This document shows positions 1-11,985 of a DNA stretch of 64,000 nucleotides, piece after piece. The DNA lies in assembly GCA_029641185.1 (NCBI GenBank), contig JAPWGK010000031.1:310001-374000 (forward strand), in the 5' to 3' direction. This stretch comes from Pseudofabraea citricarpa (Eukaryota > Ascomycota > Leotiomycetes > Helotiales > Dermateaceae). The notes under the pieces are model-generated. The model did no database searches, was not told the DNA's origin, and worked only from the letters and a program-made list of their open reading frames with translations. Each line of letters begins with the position of its first letter. Position 1 is the stretch's first letter. Made by a program: the position numbers and the translations under genes.

Positions 1-886
1 CTCGTTTAAATAAGATGCATGTCTTTTCTTCTTTCTCCTTACAGAGTACAAGTAATAGAAACCCCTGATATCTAAAAGGAGTGTTGATGATGAACGAAAG
101 AGAAAAAAGAGAACTCTTGCCTGCCTTATCTAGAGATTGTGGTGGACTTTTGATATAGATAGCTCATGATGGGCAGGTCTCTTGCATCCGCCAAATCCAT
201 CCATGTACCCCGGATCACATTTGAAAGGTCCGGGTATACTGCTGTCTTGCATCTATAATGCTAGCTCTGTTTCTAGAACCGTCAAGAGATCTGTAGATCC
301 GACTAAACCCCCCTCGGATATTCACCCCGTTGCCAGTTCTCGTCTCGTTGTTATTTCCCATTTCCTTGTGGAAATCGCTGGGTGCTTTGCTTTTCCTTCT
401 AAAACGTAACACGGCGAGTTCGGGTTCTGATTTCCTCGCATTGAGATGGGAAGGATAGGGGGTTGGCATATTGGGTTTGTTTGAGTGACTTTGATGATAT
501 CCTCGTTTTTCACATTCTAGACTACTGTTTTGTCTTAAGACTTTCTATCTTAGTATCTAGCCACTAGATTGATACCAGAGACAAGAAGGGTGGGCATGTG
601 TTTTTTTGGCCTCTTTGAGTCGCTCGGCAAACCCTGGTTTGAAAATCATGTAGATCACCTGCAAGTAAATGAGTATTATTCATATTGTAAATCTGTATTA
701 TGATATAGAAGGATGAAAAGAAGCTTTCGATCGAATTCAGTATTCGAGGTCTACAGATAGCATAGTGATATAGTTTGTATTGACAATATTATTACTTGTG
801 CAACATTTCCTCTATTCCATCTAGTATTAAAGAAGCATTCATAAGGATGGATAAATATATCAATGTCAACATCTCGAGTTCGCTCT
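1..886. other. Intergenic, no gene seen
   Basis: This stretch lies downstream of the minus-strand siderophore transporter and runs to the window edge. The ORFs on both strands are short, lack recognisable motifs and contradict one another in frame. It probably holds the transporter's 3' UTR and spacer DNA. Confidence 0.6.
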
Positions 887-3058
887 CTAAAATACCTGTC
901 CCTTGGTCTGGTGAATATTAGCCACGTTGATGTTCTTCCACAAGAAGATGCATGCAAGAGCGACGGGCATGAAGCTAGCACCAGCAATAACCATCTTGCG
1001 CTGGGTATCTCCATATGCATGCACGATAGCATCACGGATCGGCGATCCAAAATCATACGAGAGCTGCACTGGAAGCGAGCCATAGATGGTCGTAATATTG
1101 GCCTTTGCATCCTCGGGGAGGTATCTCTCCAAGTACTCGGGCAACTCGTTGGTCCAGATGGAACCGGAGATGGAGCGACCGATGGAGCCACCAATGGAGG
1201 ATGAGAGACCGACGAGAGCGAGGACTACGGCTACTTCGTTATGGCCCACAGCAGCCATAACGGCCATCTGCTCGCAAAGAATTAGGGTTCCGCTTGCGGT
1301 GGCTTTGAAAATCTGGCACATGATGATGTAGCCGATTGGGGTGGAAGGCTGGCGGAAGTAGATCAAAAGTGCGGTTCCGAGACAGGCAATGGGGAGAGCA
1401 CACATGGCGATCCATTTGAAGCGACCACTTAAACGAATGAGACTGGAGAACTTTATGTTAGTAGGGAAATTAGAGGGAAGAGAAATAAGGGAAGACGTAC
1501 ACTCCAACAATAGGACCCCAGGTACATGAAGCGATGGTGTAAATGTTGATAATGTATCCAGCCTCGCGGATGCTTTGTTGGTGGACAACTTGCAAGTAGG
1601 ACGAGAAGTAAGAATCCCACGAACTAAAAGGAAGAAAATATTAGCTCTGCATCAAGCAAAATTTTCTTTTTTACTGTTATTCAGCATGGGTTAAACTTAC
1701 GAGTGACTAATAAAGAGTACACCAGCGAAAGCAGAAGCACCAAGGATCGTTCTATCTTTGAGGAACTTCCATGGGAAGAAAGGAACCGGAGCGAAGAATT
1801 TCTCCCACAGACCGAAGACGACCAGAAGCACGGCTCCAAGAATGAACATGGCGATGATGTAGGCGGATTTCCATTTGTTGATACTGCGCGATGCGAGACT
1901 GAGAGGGAGGAGTAACAGACTGAAACCAGCGACGATGAGGAACATGCCCATGACTTAAACAAAAAAAATTTATTAGCACATACTACTTGCGACAAATAAT
2001 CCAGGAAGATTCAAATCTTACCATCAAACTCTCTAGCATAGAAGTAGATAGATTGTGTCCAATTTCTTCCACTAACCGACTTCTTGGGCACAAATCCAGC
2101 ATTTTTAGCTTTTCGCAGGTTGAGCCAGAACATGAAGACGATAGGAGCAGCAATGAATGGAACAATGATAGCGAAAGCTCCAAAGGCCCATCGGAAAGTG
2201 CTATGTTTGTAGAAAAGTTGTGCGACGGCAGGTCCAGCGAAGGAATTACCGATATAGGCTGTTGAGTTTAGACCGACGATGATGATTCGGTTCTTGAGGG
2301 AAGTAGTATCGGAAATTATAACAGTGATGATGAATCCGATACCAGTACTACCTACAGCCCAGAAAACCTTGGAAACGTCAGCTATTTTGTTCCTTTTTCT
2401 TTTTCTTAGCAGGAAAATGAAGGAAATATATACCTGAGCTGCAGCATAAGTCTCGACATTTTGGCAGACAGCCATGAGAATTAGACCTTTAAAAAGAAAG
2501 TCAGTATTCATTTTCTAAATGAGAGACAGTGGAGGGTTTAAGGTAAAGTCACATACCAAGAGAACAGAGAAGGTTGACCATGATGAAAGTCTCAATGCGA
2601 CCCCAAATATCCAACAACTTAGCAATTGGAAGTCTGGAGACTCCGGCGACCAAGCCAGATACCACACCAGTAGTAGCGGTCAATCCATGAGCACGGAAAG
2701 AAGACGTGACGTATGGTGCAAGATTGCTGTTCATCTGCTGTTGCATTGAGTGATTATATGAACAGATATAGATACTGGATGAAAACAGTCAGCAATCATG
2801 TCAGAACTATTAGTATGCCAGCGGGGAAAATATCTACCAGATGTAAGTAATGATCAGAGATCTATATGTCCATGCAGTTGTAATTGCTTCGATTTCAAGG
2901 ACACCAGCCTGTTTCAACTCGTCGCCAGATTCCGAGGGAGTCTCTGAGGATAGTTCCTTGCTACTATTGACAGCGGGATCCTCATTGTTAATGGCTTTAT
3001 CATTAACGATGACAGTCTCCTCGGCGGAGGGATGCTTGACTTCGTGCGGTGCCGACAT
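887..3058 (-). CDS. Siderophore-iron:H+ symporter, MFS (SIT/MirB family)
   Basis: Imports ferric siderophore chelates across the plasma membrane or vesicle membrane. Seven exons: complement(join(887..1442,1501..1623,1701..1953,2022..2367,2434..2486,2557..2774,2838..3058)), giving 589 aa. Every junction keeps the frame. The hydrophilic acidic N-terminus (about 60 aa) precedes 12-14 predicted membrane segments. Diagnostic SIT-type stretches are SMQQQ followed by LAPYVTSSF, CQNVETYAAAQVFW, GLNSTAYIGNSFAGPAVAQ, SSYLQVVHQQSIREAGYI and SSSIGGSIGRSISGSIWTNE near the C-terminus. Length and order match fungal SIT proteins. The first junction (2775-2837) gives a slightly unusual CIYICSYNHS segment, so that splice site is the weakest. 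The substrate (coprogen, ferricrocin, triacetylfusarinine) cannot be told. Three iron-GATA sites lie upstream, consistent with repression in iron-replete cells. Confidence 0.92.
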
Positions 3059-3177
3059 CTTCGCAAAAGTTTGTCAGAGAACGATCGAAGAGAACTTCGA
3101 TAGTCGGAAAAACAAATCCGAACTCCTGGATGTTGATCTGTATGAGAAGCAAGAGATACGTCTGGAGAGAGACCTTC

Positions 3178-3188
3178 TTATCAGATAA
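3178..3188. promoter_or_regulatory. Palindromic iron-GATA site (SreA/Sre/Urbs1 type)
   Basis: TTATCAGATAA reads as a perfect match to the iron-regulatory consensus ATCWGATAA on both strands. It lies about 120 bp upstream of the siderophore transporter ATG. SreA-type GATA factors bind this motif and repress iron-uptake genes when iron is plentiful; the assignment here is by motif only. Confidence 0.75.
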
Positions 3189-3460
3189 AAAGACAGCATC
3201 TTGACCTTGTAAGATCTCACCATCTGGGCTTAGCTCTTCTGGATGTCACCCGAGAAATCATCTTTTGCCAAGCCTTCCAACTAAAGAACGACCGGTTTTG
3301 GAGCATCTATTATGTAATTGATATAGTAGCCGTCGCAGGTAATTTGCGGCCTTCAAGTTTCCTCTGGCTCGAGTGTGTTGGTGAGAGTCAAGACTCAACT
3401 CATACGAGGTCTACCACACAGCCAAGCGAGCTAGGTCTGCAAGGACAAGAGCACCTGCGG

Positions 3461-3469
3461 ATCTGATAA
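3461..3469 (+). promoter_or_regulatory. Iron-GATA site (ATCTGATAA)
   Basis: ATCTGATAA exactly matches the SreA/Urbs1 consensus ATCWGATAA, about 400 bp upstream of the transporter start. It is the second of three sites within about 345 bp. Confidence 0.7.
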
Positions 3470-3512
3470 GAATCTTCCCTGTAACCGATCACCAACTCGA
3501 AGTAACCTTCTT

Positions 3513-3521
3513 TTATCAGAT
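3513..3521 (-). promoter_or_regulatory. Iron-GATA site (ATCTGATAA on minus strand)
   Basis: TTATCAGAT on the plus strand is the reverse complement of ATCTGATAA. It is the distal member of the three-site group upstream of the siderophore transporter, 44 bp from its neighbour. Confidence 0.7.
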
Positions 3522-4646
3522 GGAACTAGTATCGCACGCTTGGCGTCTTTCTCGACTCTCGAAGCTCTATGGTGCACTAGTCAGAGGCCTTTCCCGCAGT
3601 GATACCTCGGAGCGGAGCCTGCATGCACCATGATAGCGTAAGATAGCGTGAGGTGAGTCTTAGCAGAAGAAAACACATCATACTTTGCCGTCAGCCATCT
3701 TAATCCGTGATGCATATCCGATTCTCTGGCATCTTCAAATGTAGGAATTCCTTGTGAAGTTGTGAGATGTAAGGAAGGCAGCCATACCCGTTCTCCCCAC
3801 TTACCGCACTTAATTGTGGACTGTTCGTTATGTAAGACCGTGCGGTGTGGTAGTAAACCAAGTAAACCCACTTTAAGTTGGGCGTATCGAGATTTGCTCC
3901 TCTACCCGCCAATTAGCCTTATTCTTATGCTTAAAAAATATGCACAAGGCTGACTTTGTCATTCAAACCCTCTAACCCATACTTTGTAGTCCTCTCACTT
4001 GATATGGCCGACAGATATACGGTCGATAGTAAAGCAGTAAAAGCCACCGTTGCCAGAGATATGTGTTGACTACCTGAGTTTAAAAAAAAAAAAAGCCTTC
4101 CCATCTGAACTAATTAGTAAAAGTCCTTAGATGGGACTTAATTTATTCCTTGAGCAAAGAAGCAAGTATATCATGTTAAATTTGCTGTGAGTTTGAAGTC
4201 TAGGCTTTTGACGTAGGCATTTGAAAGCCTTGGTTAGTTGGGATTTGGATCGAGACTGAGGCCGATCTTTGTTGCATACGGTTGCTATCCAAGGGTAATG
4301 GTTCCATTTTCGCATCATAGCCCGAGAGACTAATTATATCAAGACGGGTAATATTTTCCATGAGAGAATTGTTCACAGTGGCAAGGGATCTCGCCTAAAG
4401 CCTTATAAGGAGGTTATGATCCGTGCAGATGATCCAGTCTAGCCCACCGTCCACCCAAGATAGCATCGAGCAAAGGATCCGCTATGAAAACCATCTCCCA
4501 AGTGGTGGACAACTTGATTCTCGGAACCTCGCAAGATAGACTCTCCGTTATCGCTCCGATGCTAGTCGAAGTATACGGGTGCTGTAAATGATTGTTCCCG
4601 ATGCAAAAGTCCACCCTTTGATAATCCTCATGTTTTTCATGCTCCT

Positions 4647-7307
4647 TCAACAGCTGTCGAATTCACGGAAATCGTTGAGATTCCAAATCCATGTCGGATC
4701 CTGAAATGTATCCGATGGGCCAGTACCGGCGAAGAGACCCTTTGCATCACTGAGATCAACCTGCAAGGCTTCATCGAATGAATAATCGGAGGCTGTATTT
4801 GTTAGCACATGCAACGACGAGGATTCCCGCCAAAGTCACTATGAAGGACTCAGACTCACTTCCTTCAAGTCCGGCAAATAAGTCTTCAATTTCCTGGTTA
4901 CTTATCTCAACTTGGTTATCCACCATGTCTACGATATTGGCAGATTCATAGAAATCGTGCATTTCCGGACTTGTGCTCGGTTCAAAATTCGAAGCTGGGG
5001 TTCTTGCTATGTTGGTGGCTTCACTCGTACGAGCTTCGTTCCTATTGTCAGAGGAGTAGATCCCAGCCTGTGGCGATAGTACATCTCTCTGTGGATCAAT
5101 AACGAAATTGTATTTATCCTTCAACACTGACTCGACAAGAACCTTCAAGAGACCATGTCCCTGCATAACCAACGGCGAAGTCCCACCGAACAATTGGAAC
5201 ACATCAAAAATCCTTTTGATGCCAGCTATGTCCTCCTGAAGTTTGCTCTTATGGGGTCCATTGCTCGCTAAAAGACATAGGACAATGCCTGCTGAGAGCA
5301 GATTCAATCCTATGTAAGCAGCAGCGTAAGTATTTCGAGATACAGTTATAGATGGATGTGATTGTAGTCGAGACGTCCTCAGAGCAGCATCTTGACACTT
5401 TTGCGAAGCGATCGAAACATGACGTGCAAGCGTGGAAAGAACAACATTGGCCTGTGGCTGCTTAGCAATTTTCACTGATAGCGATGGACGATGAGTCAAA
5501 ATTATTGCGTTGTCAAATGCAAGCTGCAAGGATAACGCCTGCATTTCAAAAATGTAGTCCTCAAAACCCGATGCTCGACTTGAAGCAGACGTCGGATGAT
5601 TACGTTCTTCTGGACTAGAAAGGTTCCAATCAAGTTTTAACCTTACTGGCAATGCTTCTTTCCACGATTTTAACCTCTTGTTTAGACGTGAAGTTTGAAG
5701 CATCATTTTTCTGATGCTGCTCTTGAGATTCTGGCTGTCTTGGTTATCTTCAGGGTTGGGAAAATGACCGGGCCGGTATAGTTGCGTAAGGATATCCCCA
5801 ATGATGATTGATAATTTAGAGAGATGAACTTTGTAAGAAAGGAAGGATGTCGGATCGTGCCTTGGAACTTTTTGTAGCGGATGTAAAGTATCTTCTGGGA
5901 GTTCAACATCACAATCTTCATCGTTGATACCCATTGGATATCCGTAAACCATGGCACAAAAACGATCAAGATCGTATAAAGTCCACCAACATCTTTTTCG
6001 AGCTTCTTGTACTGTCACACCTGAGCATATTTCGGCTGCTTTTAATTCTGCAGGGTACGTTCTTCGATGTAGTTTTAAAACTTGCGCATTGCGAATTGCC
6101 ATGCCAAGAGTAGGCCATGCTAGATTCGGGCTTCCGTGCCACAGATAATAGTTTGCGAGCAGTATTAATATCTGAACAGACAGCAATGTAGGCTTTTGTA
6201 TGATCTGAAATGTATGTTGTTGGAGTATGGAAGTATAGTTCTCGACTAAAGACGGACATCCATCGTGTCTTAATTGTTGTGTGATTTGGGAATCCTGGAC
6301 CAATGTCTTGGTAGCTAATATGAGTATTGTTAAGAGAAGGCACAGGAATTGGAAATCGTCTTCCTTCTCTGATGCTGTGGTTCTGCGATCGTGCTTGAAA
6401 CTCGATAACCTCTCGCGGAACCATCCTTGGTGAAAAACCAACAGAAACCAGTGGACTTTCTCGAAATATATTTCAACAAGAGTATCAAGGTCTCTATCAC
6501 TTGGTAATTGTGTAAGCAAAGTATGGAACGATCCTTTATTATGGTCAGAAGGTAGTGGTAAGCCCTTCCCTTGCGGCAATGGTAATTGGGATGGCGTAGA
6601 ACTTGTTTGAGGAGCCGGTATAATAATCGTCGCACTGGCAGGATTCTGGTTGCTTTGAATTTGACCAACACTAGCCCCGCCATGTAGTCTGCCAATTGTC
6701 TGACTGATAGAACTATTTGACGGTCTCATGGTCTCATGACCTCCTGGAATGGCAGAAGTGTATGCCGTGGAAGTGACAGGGGACATAGATACTGGCAGCA
6801 CCTACAACTGATCAACTCAATGTAACATCTAAAATTTAAGAGCAACATACATTACTAGCAAGTTGCAGAGTTGCGCTAGAATATTGTCCGTCAGACACAA
6901 ACGTGACATTCTCAAAGTTAGGAGCTGGGTTCGCGGGGGTGCCTTGTCTGAGGTCTGAATTTGGAATTCAAAATTAGCACATCTTACGCATATGAATGTG
7001 CATTTTATGGAAAAGATAAAAGAAGATAAATTTAAGGGTCATTGGGAAATTTTGAGATCATTACATACCTGCACCACTGCCCTGGCCTCGTTGATTTCGT
7101 TTGGCCCTGGGTTTTTTGTATTGACGGAACGGATCGAAATCAGGCATCACACAATCAACTTTCATCCTTGCACAGGATTCGCATGGATTTACACCATTGC
7201 ACTTGAATCACGTTAATTGAACGTTTAGCTGCAGTGAAATCTGGGGGAGCCCAAACCTTGATTTTCCGCTTCCGACATCTGTCGCATATACCATGATAGA
7301 AAGGCAT
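4647..7307 (-). CDS. Zn2Cys6 transcription factor with fungal-specific regulatory domain
   Basis: Nuclear DNA-binding regulator. Model complement(join(4647..4792,4860..6801,6851..6954,7069..7201,7257..7307)), 791 aa. The binuclear zinc cluster lies at the extreme N-terminus (Cys 8, 11, 18, 24, 27, 34; spacing 2-6-5-2-6) and is split by a 55-nt intron after the third-cysteine-proximal KRKIK. A basic segment (KKPRAKR) follows. The middle region (roughly residues 220-500) is a fungal_trans/MHR domain, with the ARKRCWWTLYDLDRF signature and a downstream YGYPMGINDEDCDVELP motif. The last intron (4793-4859) has a perfect TGCTAAC branch site; without it the protein would end in an unrelated tail. 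The start at 7307 is the first in-frame ATG. It is divergent from deoxyribose-phosphate aldolase, which makes that gene an obvious but unproven target. Confidence 0.88.
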
Positions 7308-7567
7308 CTTGAAACTGTTGATGCCATACCCCTTCAAGCTTCACCGATACATTAGACGATGCAAGTAACAACACACACTTTCACTGACTGTGACTGGTCT
7401 GTTCCAGTTGGTGAATGGCGAGAGACAGCAGGAGATGGCTGGGGCAGCAATAAAAATACATCAGGCGAGCTTACCGTAACTGGTAATTCCATCCGTGTCA
7501 CGTGAAACGCATCCCCCGCATCATATCAGCATTAGCTACAGCAGACAGTTAGTATGGTTCGAGGGCA

Positions 7568-7575
7568 TATAAATA
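7568..7575 (+). promoter_or_regulatory. TATA box candidate for deoxyribose-phosphate aldolase
   Basis: TATAAATA lies about 165 bp upstream of the aldolase ATG, roughly 110 nt once the 5'-UTR intron is removed. It sits in the 427-bp divergent promoter shared with the Zn2Cys6 gene. Confidence 0.5.
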
Positions 7576-7663
7576 AGCCTTCTCCCGTCAAGGTATTTGC
7601 AGTAAAACATTCCAAAAAATTCCAGCTTGTTTGCAGTCCAAAATCAGACTTACACTTAGTTCA

Positions 7664-7717
7664 GTAAGTCAAGGAGCGATGTAATGTCTGATAGACATAG
7701 TTGCTAACACTTGATAG
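7664..7717 (+). other. Predicted 5'-UTR intron of the aldolase gene
   Basis: The donor GTAAGT at 7664 and the branch site GCTAAC followed by GATAG at 7717 form a standard fungal intron, ending 16 nt before the ATG. The apparent in-frame upstream extension of the ORF begins inside this intron and is not coding. Confidence 0.6.
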
Positions 7718-7733
7718 ACTCCAAGTACAAATC

Positions 7734-8525
7734 ATGGCATCTCAATCCTCAAGAACGATCACTGTATCTCTCCCTCAACTAGCAAAAATGATCGACCACT
7801 CACTCCTTCATCCTACCATGACCGACGCCGAAGTTATTTCTGGACTGGAAATTTCCAAGAAGTACAAAGTAGCCACTGCATGCATCAAGCCATACTCAAT
7901 TCCTATGGCGAGAGTCTACCTCGAAGGTACTGGTGTTAAAGTATGTGCTGTGATTGGGTTTCCTCATGGGAACAGTACTACAGCTATGAAGGTTCTCGAA
8001 GCTACAGATGCAGCCAAGCAAGGAGCAACTGAGATTGACATGGTTATTAACATTGGAAAGGCTTTAGGAGGTGATTGGGAATATGTTGGTAAAGAAATTG
8101 AGTTGGTCAACGATGCTGTCACCAAAAACGGTGCTCTTCTAAAGGTCATTTTTGAGAACGACTTTCTGCAAGAAGAGCATATTGTGAAGTTGTGTCAAAT
8201 CTGTACATCGGCTAAAGTTGCCTTTGTCAAGACCTCTACTGGTTATGGGTTTGTAAAGCAATCGAGCGGGGATTATGCTTATAAGGGTGCTACATTGCCG
8301 CAGTTGGCTTTGATGAGAAAACATTCGGGAGAAGATGTTCAGATCAAGGCAGCAGGAGGAGTTCGTACACTGGACGAGCTGCTCAATGTAATGGATCTAG
8401 GTATCACAAGAATTGGGGCCACTGCCACAATTGCTATCTTGGAAGCTGCAAAAGAGCGAGGAATTGGAGAAGATCCCAAGACAGTGTCAGTTCCAGAGAT
8501 CAAGACACTGGGTGCGGGCTATTGA
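7734..8525 (+). CDS. Deoxyribose-phosphate aldolase (DERA, EC 4.1.2.4)
   Basis: Cleaves 2-deoxy-D-ribose 5-phosphate to glyceraldehyde 3-phosphate and acetaldehyde, in cytosolic deoxyribonucleoside catabolism. Single coding exon, 263 aa, close to the usual DeoC length of about 220-260. Active-site residues are all visible: Asp102 in the IDMVIN motif, the Schiff-base Lys166 in FVKTSTGYG, and Lys205 in the IKAAGGVRT motif. The N-terminal IDHSLLHPT and CIKPYSI segments are also typical. I chose the ATG at 7734 because the sequence just upstream is a predicted 5'-UTR intron. It shares a promoter with the divergent Zn2Cys6 gene. Ribose-5-phosphate isomerase lies 5 kb away. Confidence 0.95.
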   Translation: MASQSSRTITVSLPQLAKMIDHSLLHPTMTDAEVISGLEISKKYKVATACIKPYSIPMARVYLEGTGVKVCAVIGFPHGNSTTAMKVLEATDAAKQGATEIDMVINIGKALGGDWEYVGKEIELVNDAVTKNGALLKVIFENDFLQEEHIVKLCQICTSAKVAFVKTSTGYGFVKQSSGDYAYKGATLPQLALMRKHSGEDVQIKAAGGVRTLDELLNVMDLGITRIGATATIAILEAAKERGIGEDPKTVSVPEIKTLGAGY

Positions 8526-8878
8526 TAAGACAAAATCTTAAATAAAAACACCGAATCACTCTTGTGGTTTAAAGCATACCTGAGTTAGATATTTATAGGT
8601 ACTTTAAGTAGAGCTTAAACAATCTTATAAATCCAAGAATATAGTCATGTGACTGATATTACAACACTTGTATTTCCACTACGACTTGAAAGCCCGATAG
8701 ATCAATAATATATGGACCATTCTTGATCGACATCTGACCAGCTATCCAGTATGTACCCCCACTGAGCCAAAGAAAAAGAAATAACGAACGCTGTGATCAC
8801 GTGTGAATTCTTTTCTGCAGCTTTACAGCCTTCAGCGTTTTCTGAGATAACTTCAGCGACTTGCTTCTTCTTCTTCTT

Positions 8879-8909
<31 letters not shown>

Positions 8910-9581
8910 TTCTTCTTATATCAGCCCTTTGGCTAACGACGAACAAATGGCAATCGCAGCTATATCGAGGTGGGACTCCTTTTGCATGGCGCTACCATGT
9001 CTGGGCCTTGCCATGCAGGATAATATGGTGCACAACAGAATTGGCTTGAATGTGCAGCAGAGCGATCGATGGTTGGCACTTGGCAAGAACCACAAAGTCC
9101 TATAAGAAAGCCAGGCGACAACGAGCGACGAAAGTACTGGCGCTGGCAGCTGTTGGCTTCTATTTAGAGCTCGATACCGCGTACAATGGTGAGCGTTGAA
9201 GCCGGCGATCGAGTCTTCAGTGAAGGTGTTTCGCGACGCGCGCATGCCATCCCAGCGTATCTGGCGCTTCTCGGGTGGCTTCAGCGCACCACGAATGCCC
9301 CTGAATGTTGTGGCACAGCGTATCAGAAGGCCGATTTAGCGACGGCAACCCTCTGAGGCGCCTCACAGGCACAGAAACTGAAGCATTAGAGATCAGCCAC
9401 CATTGGCTCGTACCTGGTGAACCATGCGGATCGAAAGATGCATGCTCGTACGGAGCGCACTGCACAAGTACCAAGCATGCCTCGGGCAAGTGCCAGGGAA
9501 TTATGTAGTTGATAACTCCTCCTGCGTTTGGGTTACTGTCTCTATCCATTTCTGATGTCGTCGCTTTCAATATGTTAAATT
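8526..9581. other. Intergenic spacer with CTT microsatellite
   Basis: About 1.06 kb between the aldolase stop and the DUF3176 gene. Apart from the microsatellite, no supported gene is seen; overlapping ORFs on both strands (8916-9570) lack recognisable features. Confidence 0.6.
8864..8918. repeat. (CTT)n microsatellite
   Basis: About 15 uninterrupted CTT units (8864-8908), then an A-containing interruption and three further imperfect units. The ORF crossing it encodes only a poly-leucine run and is not credible as a protein. Confidence 0.95.
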
Positions 9582-11717
9582 ATGTTAAATCCAGAAAATC
9601 ATGACTTAAGCCATCTTACAGTCTCGGATGGCACTCGAAGAACGAAAGGAGAGGCACGAAAGACGAGTAATCCGATTTGCCAATCATATGATGATAATCA
9701 ACCATCTCCTCTAACAGAGAGGAACAATTCATCCGGTGTGTCTTGGACAGACGACACGAACGCTTCAAAAACAACAGTGACGAGTAACTCTCAGGCGGTG
9801 GGAAGCCAAGACGAAAGGGAGAAGAATGGCCAATTTATTTCTGCAAGGGAATTGCCACGGCGGCCGTCTTCCTTTGAAAACGGCGACTGGTGGGTCTTTG
9901 AGGTTCTGAGCTGTCTACTCGCTACATTATCCGTAACTGCAATAGTTGTCGTACTTAGACTGTACGAAGATAAAGCACTGCCGAGCTGGCCACTTGATAT
10001 TACGCTCAACACGTTTCTGGCTTTCTTTACGACTTTGGCCAAGGCCGGACTGATGATTCCAATCTCGGAAGCTATTAGCCAACTGAAATGGGTGTGGTTC
10101 GCTGAGGACGAAAGACAGCTGGTCGACTTTCAAACATACGACGAAGCGAGCAGAGGACCACTCGGCAGTTTAAAGCTCTTATATACTTTAAAGGGAAGGT
10201 ATGTAAATTCTCCACAGTACCCACAGAAATAGGGCAGCTAAATTTTGTTCAGACATCTAGCAAGCATAGGTGCTATCATATCAATCTTGAGTCTTGCAAC
10301 AGATCCGATCACGCAGCAGATTGTAGCATATCCAACGAGACAGGTACCTCATAGTATGGCCGTAGCAGAAGTCCAGAGAAGCAATTATTTTATGGGATAC
10401 ATCTCATTCCCACGCCGTAAGTCCATTTCCGAATTCAGATCATTGTTCTGTCTTAACATCGACTAGGGTTCGTTCCGGATGTACCAATGAAACAAGCCAT
10501 CAACTTCGGTCTCTTCAGCCCAATAAATGAAACAATTCCACACATCTCCCCTACATGCTCGACGGGTAACTGTACATGGCCCGAGTACAGTTCTCTAGGT
10601 GTATGTGCAAAGGTTGCCAATATAACCGATCAGCTCACAGTTGCTGTAGCGCCTGGTAATTTCTCAGCCGCGGCAAGGTATAACATGAGCATAAATGTAT
10701 CTTTAACAAACGGAGCATTTCTCCAGGCTGACAGCATGGCAATGAATATCTCATCTATCCTAAGCCCGCCACGAAGCGGGCCATCATGGTGGAATACGAA
10801 TGATGGAATGCAGCCATCTCTCGCATTCACAAGCGACGAAGATGTCAATACGAGACTTGTAGATTTCTTCGTCATCTACCTACAAAGCACAAGCTCAGGA
10901 GCACAGAATTTCAGAGCCGTAGAGGTCCTCTTACAATGGTGCGTGAAAACATACGTCACGAACGTTACTGCGGGAGTAGCAACGACATTTCCGATCGCCA
11001 AATCGACTCGCGTCCTGTCAACAAACGGCAGCATTACAATCTCCAATGAAACACATCGTCGGCAGCTCATTATGGCACCCGAGTCTGCAGAAGCCACCTC
11101 GGAGAACTATACTGTAGATCCAACGTCAGCTGGTGCCATCGGAACATATCTGCAGGATATGTTCGCGGGCACATACTCGCTCGGTGTCACGGGTATCGCA
11201 TCCAGTGATGCAGCCAGCGCCTTGGTATCTGTACTGTATGCGAATACAAGTTCCGACGCCATCCAATATACATCTGTTGAGAGGGCAGCCGAGAACATGG
11301 CGGCGAGCATGACAAACAAGTAAACTCCTCTCTGTTCCGATGAAGCACGATAAGCAGCATATCTAACAATGGAGCTCTAGTGTACGCGATCGGCGATTTC
11401 GAGGTGAAGCCGCACGAGGAACAGCATTCATTTCAGAGAGTTTTGTGCGCGTGCGTTGGGAATGGCTGGTGTTTCTTGCGAGTCTTGTCGTCCTGACTAC
11501 GGGATTCTTGGTTGCGACTATGGTGAAGAGTAGAGTGGCGAGGGTGGATGTTCTCAAGTCTTCTGCGCTGGCTGCTATGTGTGGCTTAAGTGATGATAGT
11601 AGAGCTGCTATGGGCATTGGAGGGATCGAAGCGAAGATTGAGGATAAGGCTGCATATGTGAAAGTCAGGTTCGACAAGACGAACAGGGGCTGGAATTTTG
11701 AGACGACGAGGAGCTAG
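9582..11717 (+). CDS. DUF3176-family membrane protein
   Basis: Function unknown; the family is widespread and often expanded in filamentous ascomycetes. Model join(9582..10198,10253..10416,10467..11319,11381..11717), 656 aa, in frame at all three junctions. The features in order are: a disordered polar N-terminus (about 100 aa); a first membrane block beginning WWVFEVLSCLLATLS; the family signature EAISQLKWVWF with DFQTYDEASRGPLGSLKLL; a membrane segment ending in TDPITQQIV; a long N-glycosylation-rich extracellular loop with a CSTGNCTWPEYSSLGVC cysteine motif; and a last membrane helix (WEWLVFLASLVVLTTGFLV). The third intron has an ATCTAACA branch site and restores the C-terminal membrane helix. 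It is convergent with the next gene. Confidence 0.88.
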
Positions 11718-11985
11718 TCCACTATTATTGTGGGAAATCTATTTATGAACATTGTGCTTATCAGAAAAGGACCAGAAGTTCTTGCCATGCACTTGCATGG
11801 CTGATAACTCAAGTATAATGCGAGGCTTGAATCATTAAGTCTAGCGAGGTGGTGATCAACATCTGAGATGTCCCCAAATGTACATAAAATGGGTTATAAT
11901 ATATCGGTGATATGGTTATTTACAACCAATAAGCTGGTTATCCATCAAAACGCCTATCCAAATAGAGCAAATAGTTCTAATCCAT

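Larger units (their letters stand above)
3059..4646. other. Upstream region of siderophore transporter
   Basis: About 1.6 kb separates the transporter start from the 3' end of the next minus-strand gene. No convincing gene is seen; the small ORFs at 3581-3912 and 4414-4650 have no recognisable features, and the latter overlaps the last exon of the Zn2Cys6 gene. The proximal 470 bp hold the three GATA-type sites listed separately. Confidence 0.6.

Noticed and set aside
8861..9049. Poly-leucine ORF that looked like a signal peptide or membrane segment
   Set aside because: The hydrophobic run is just the CTT microsatellite.
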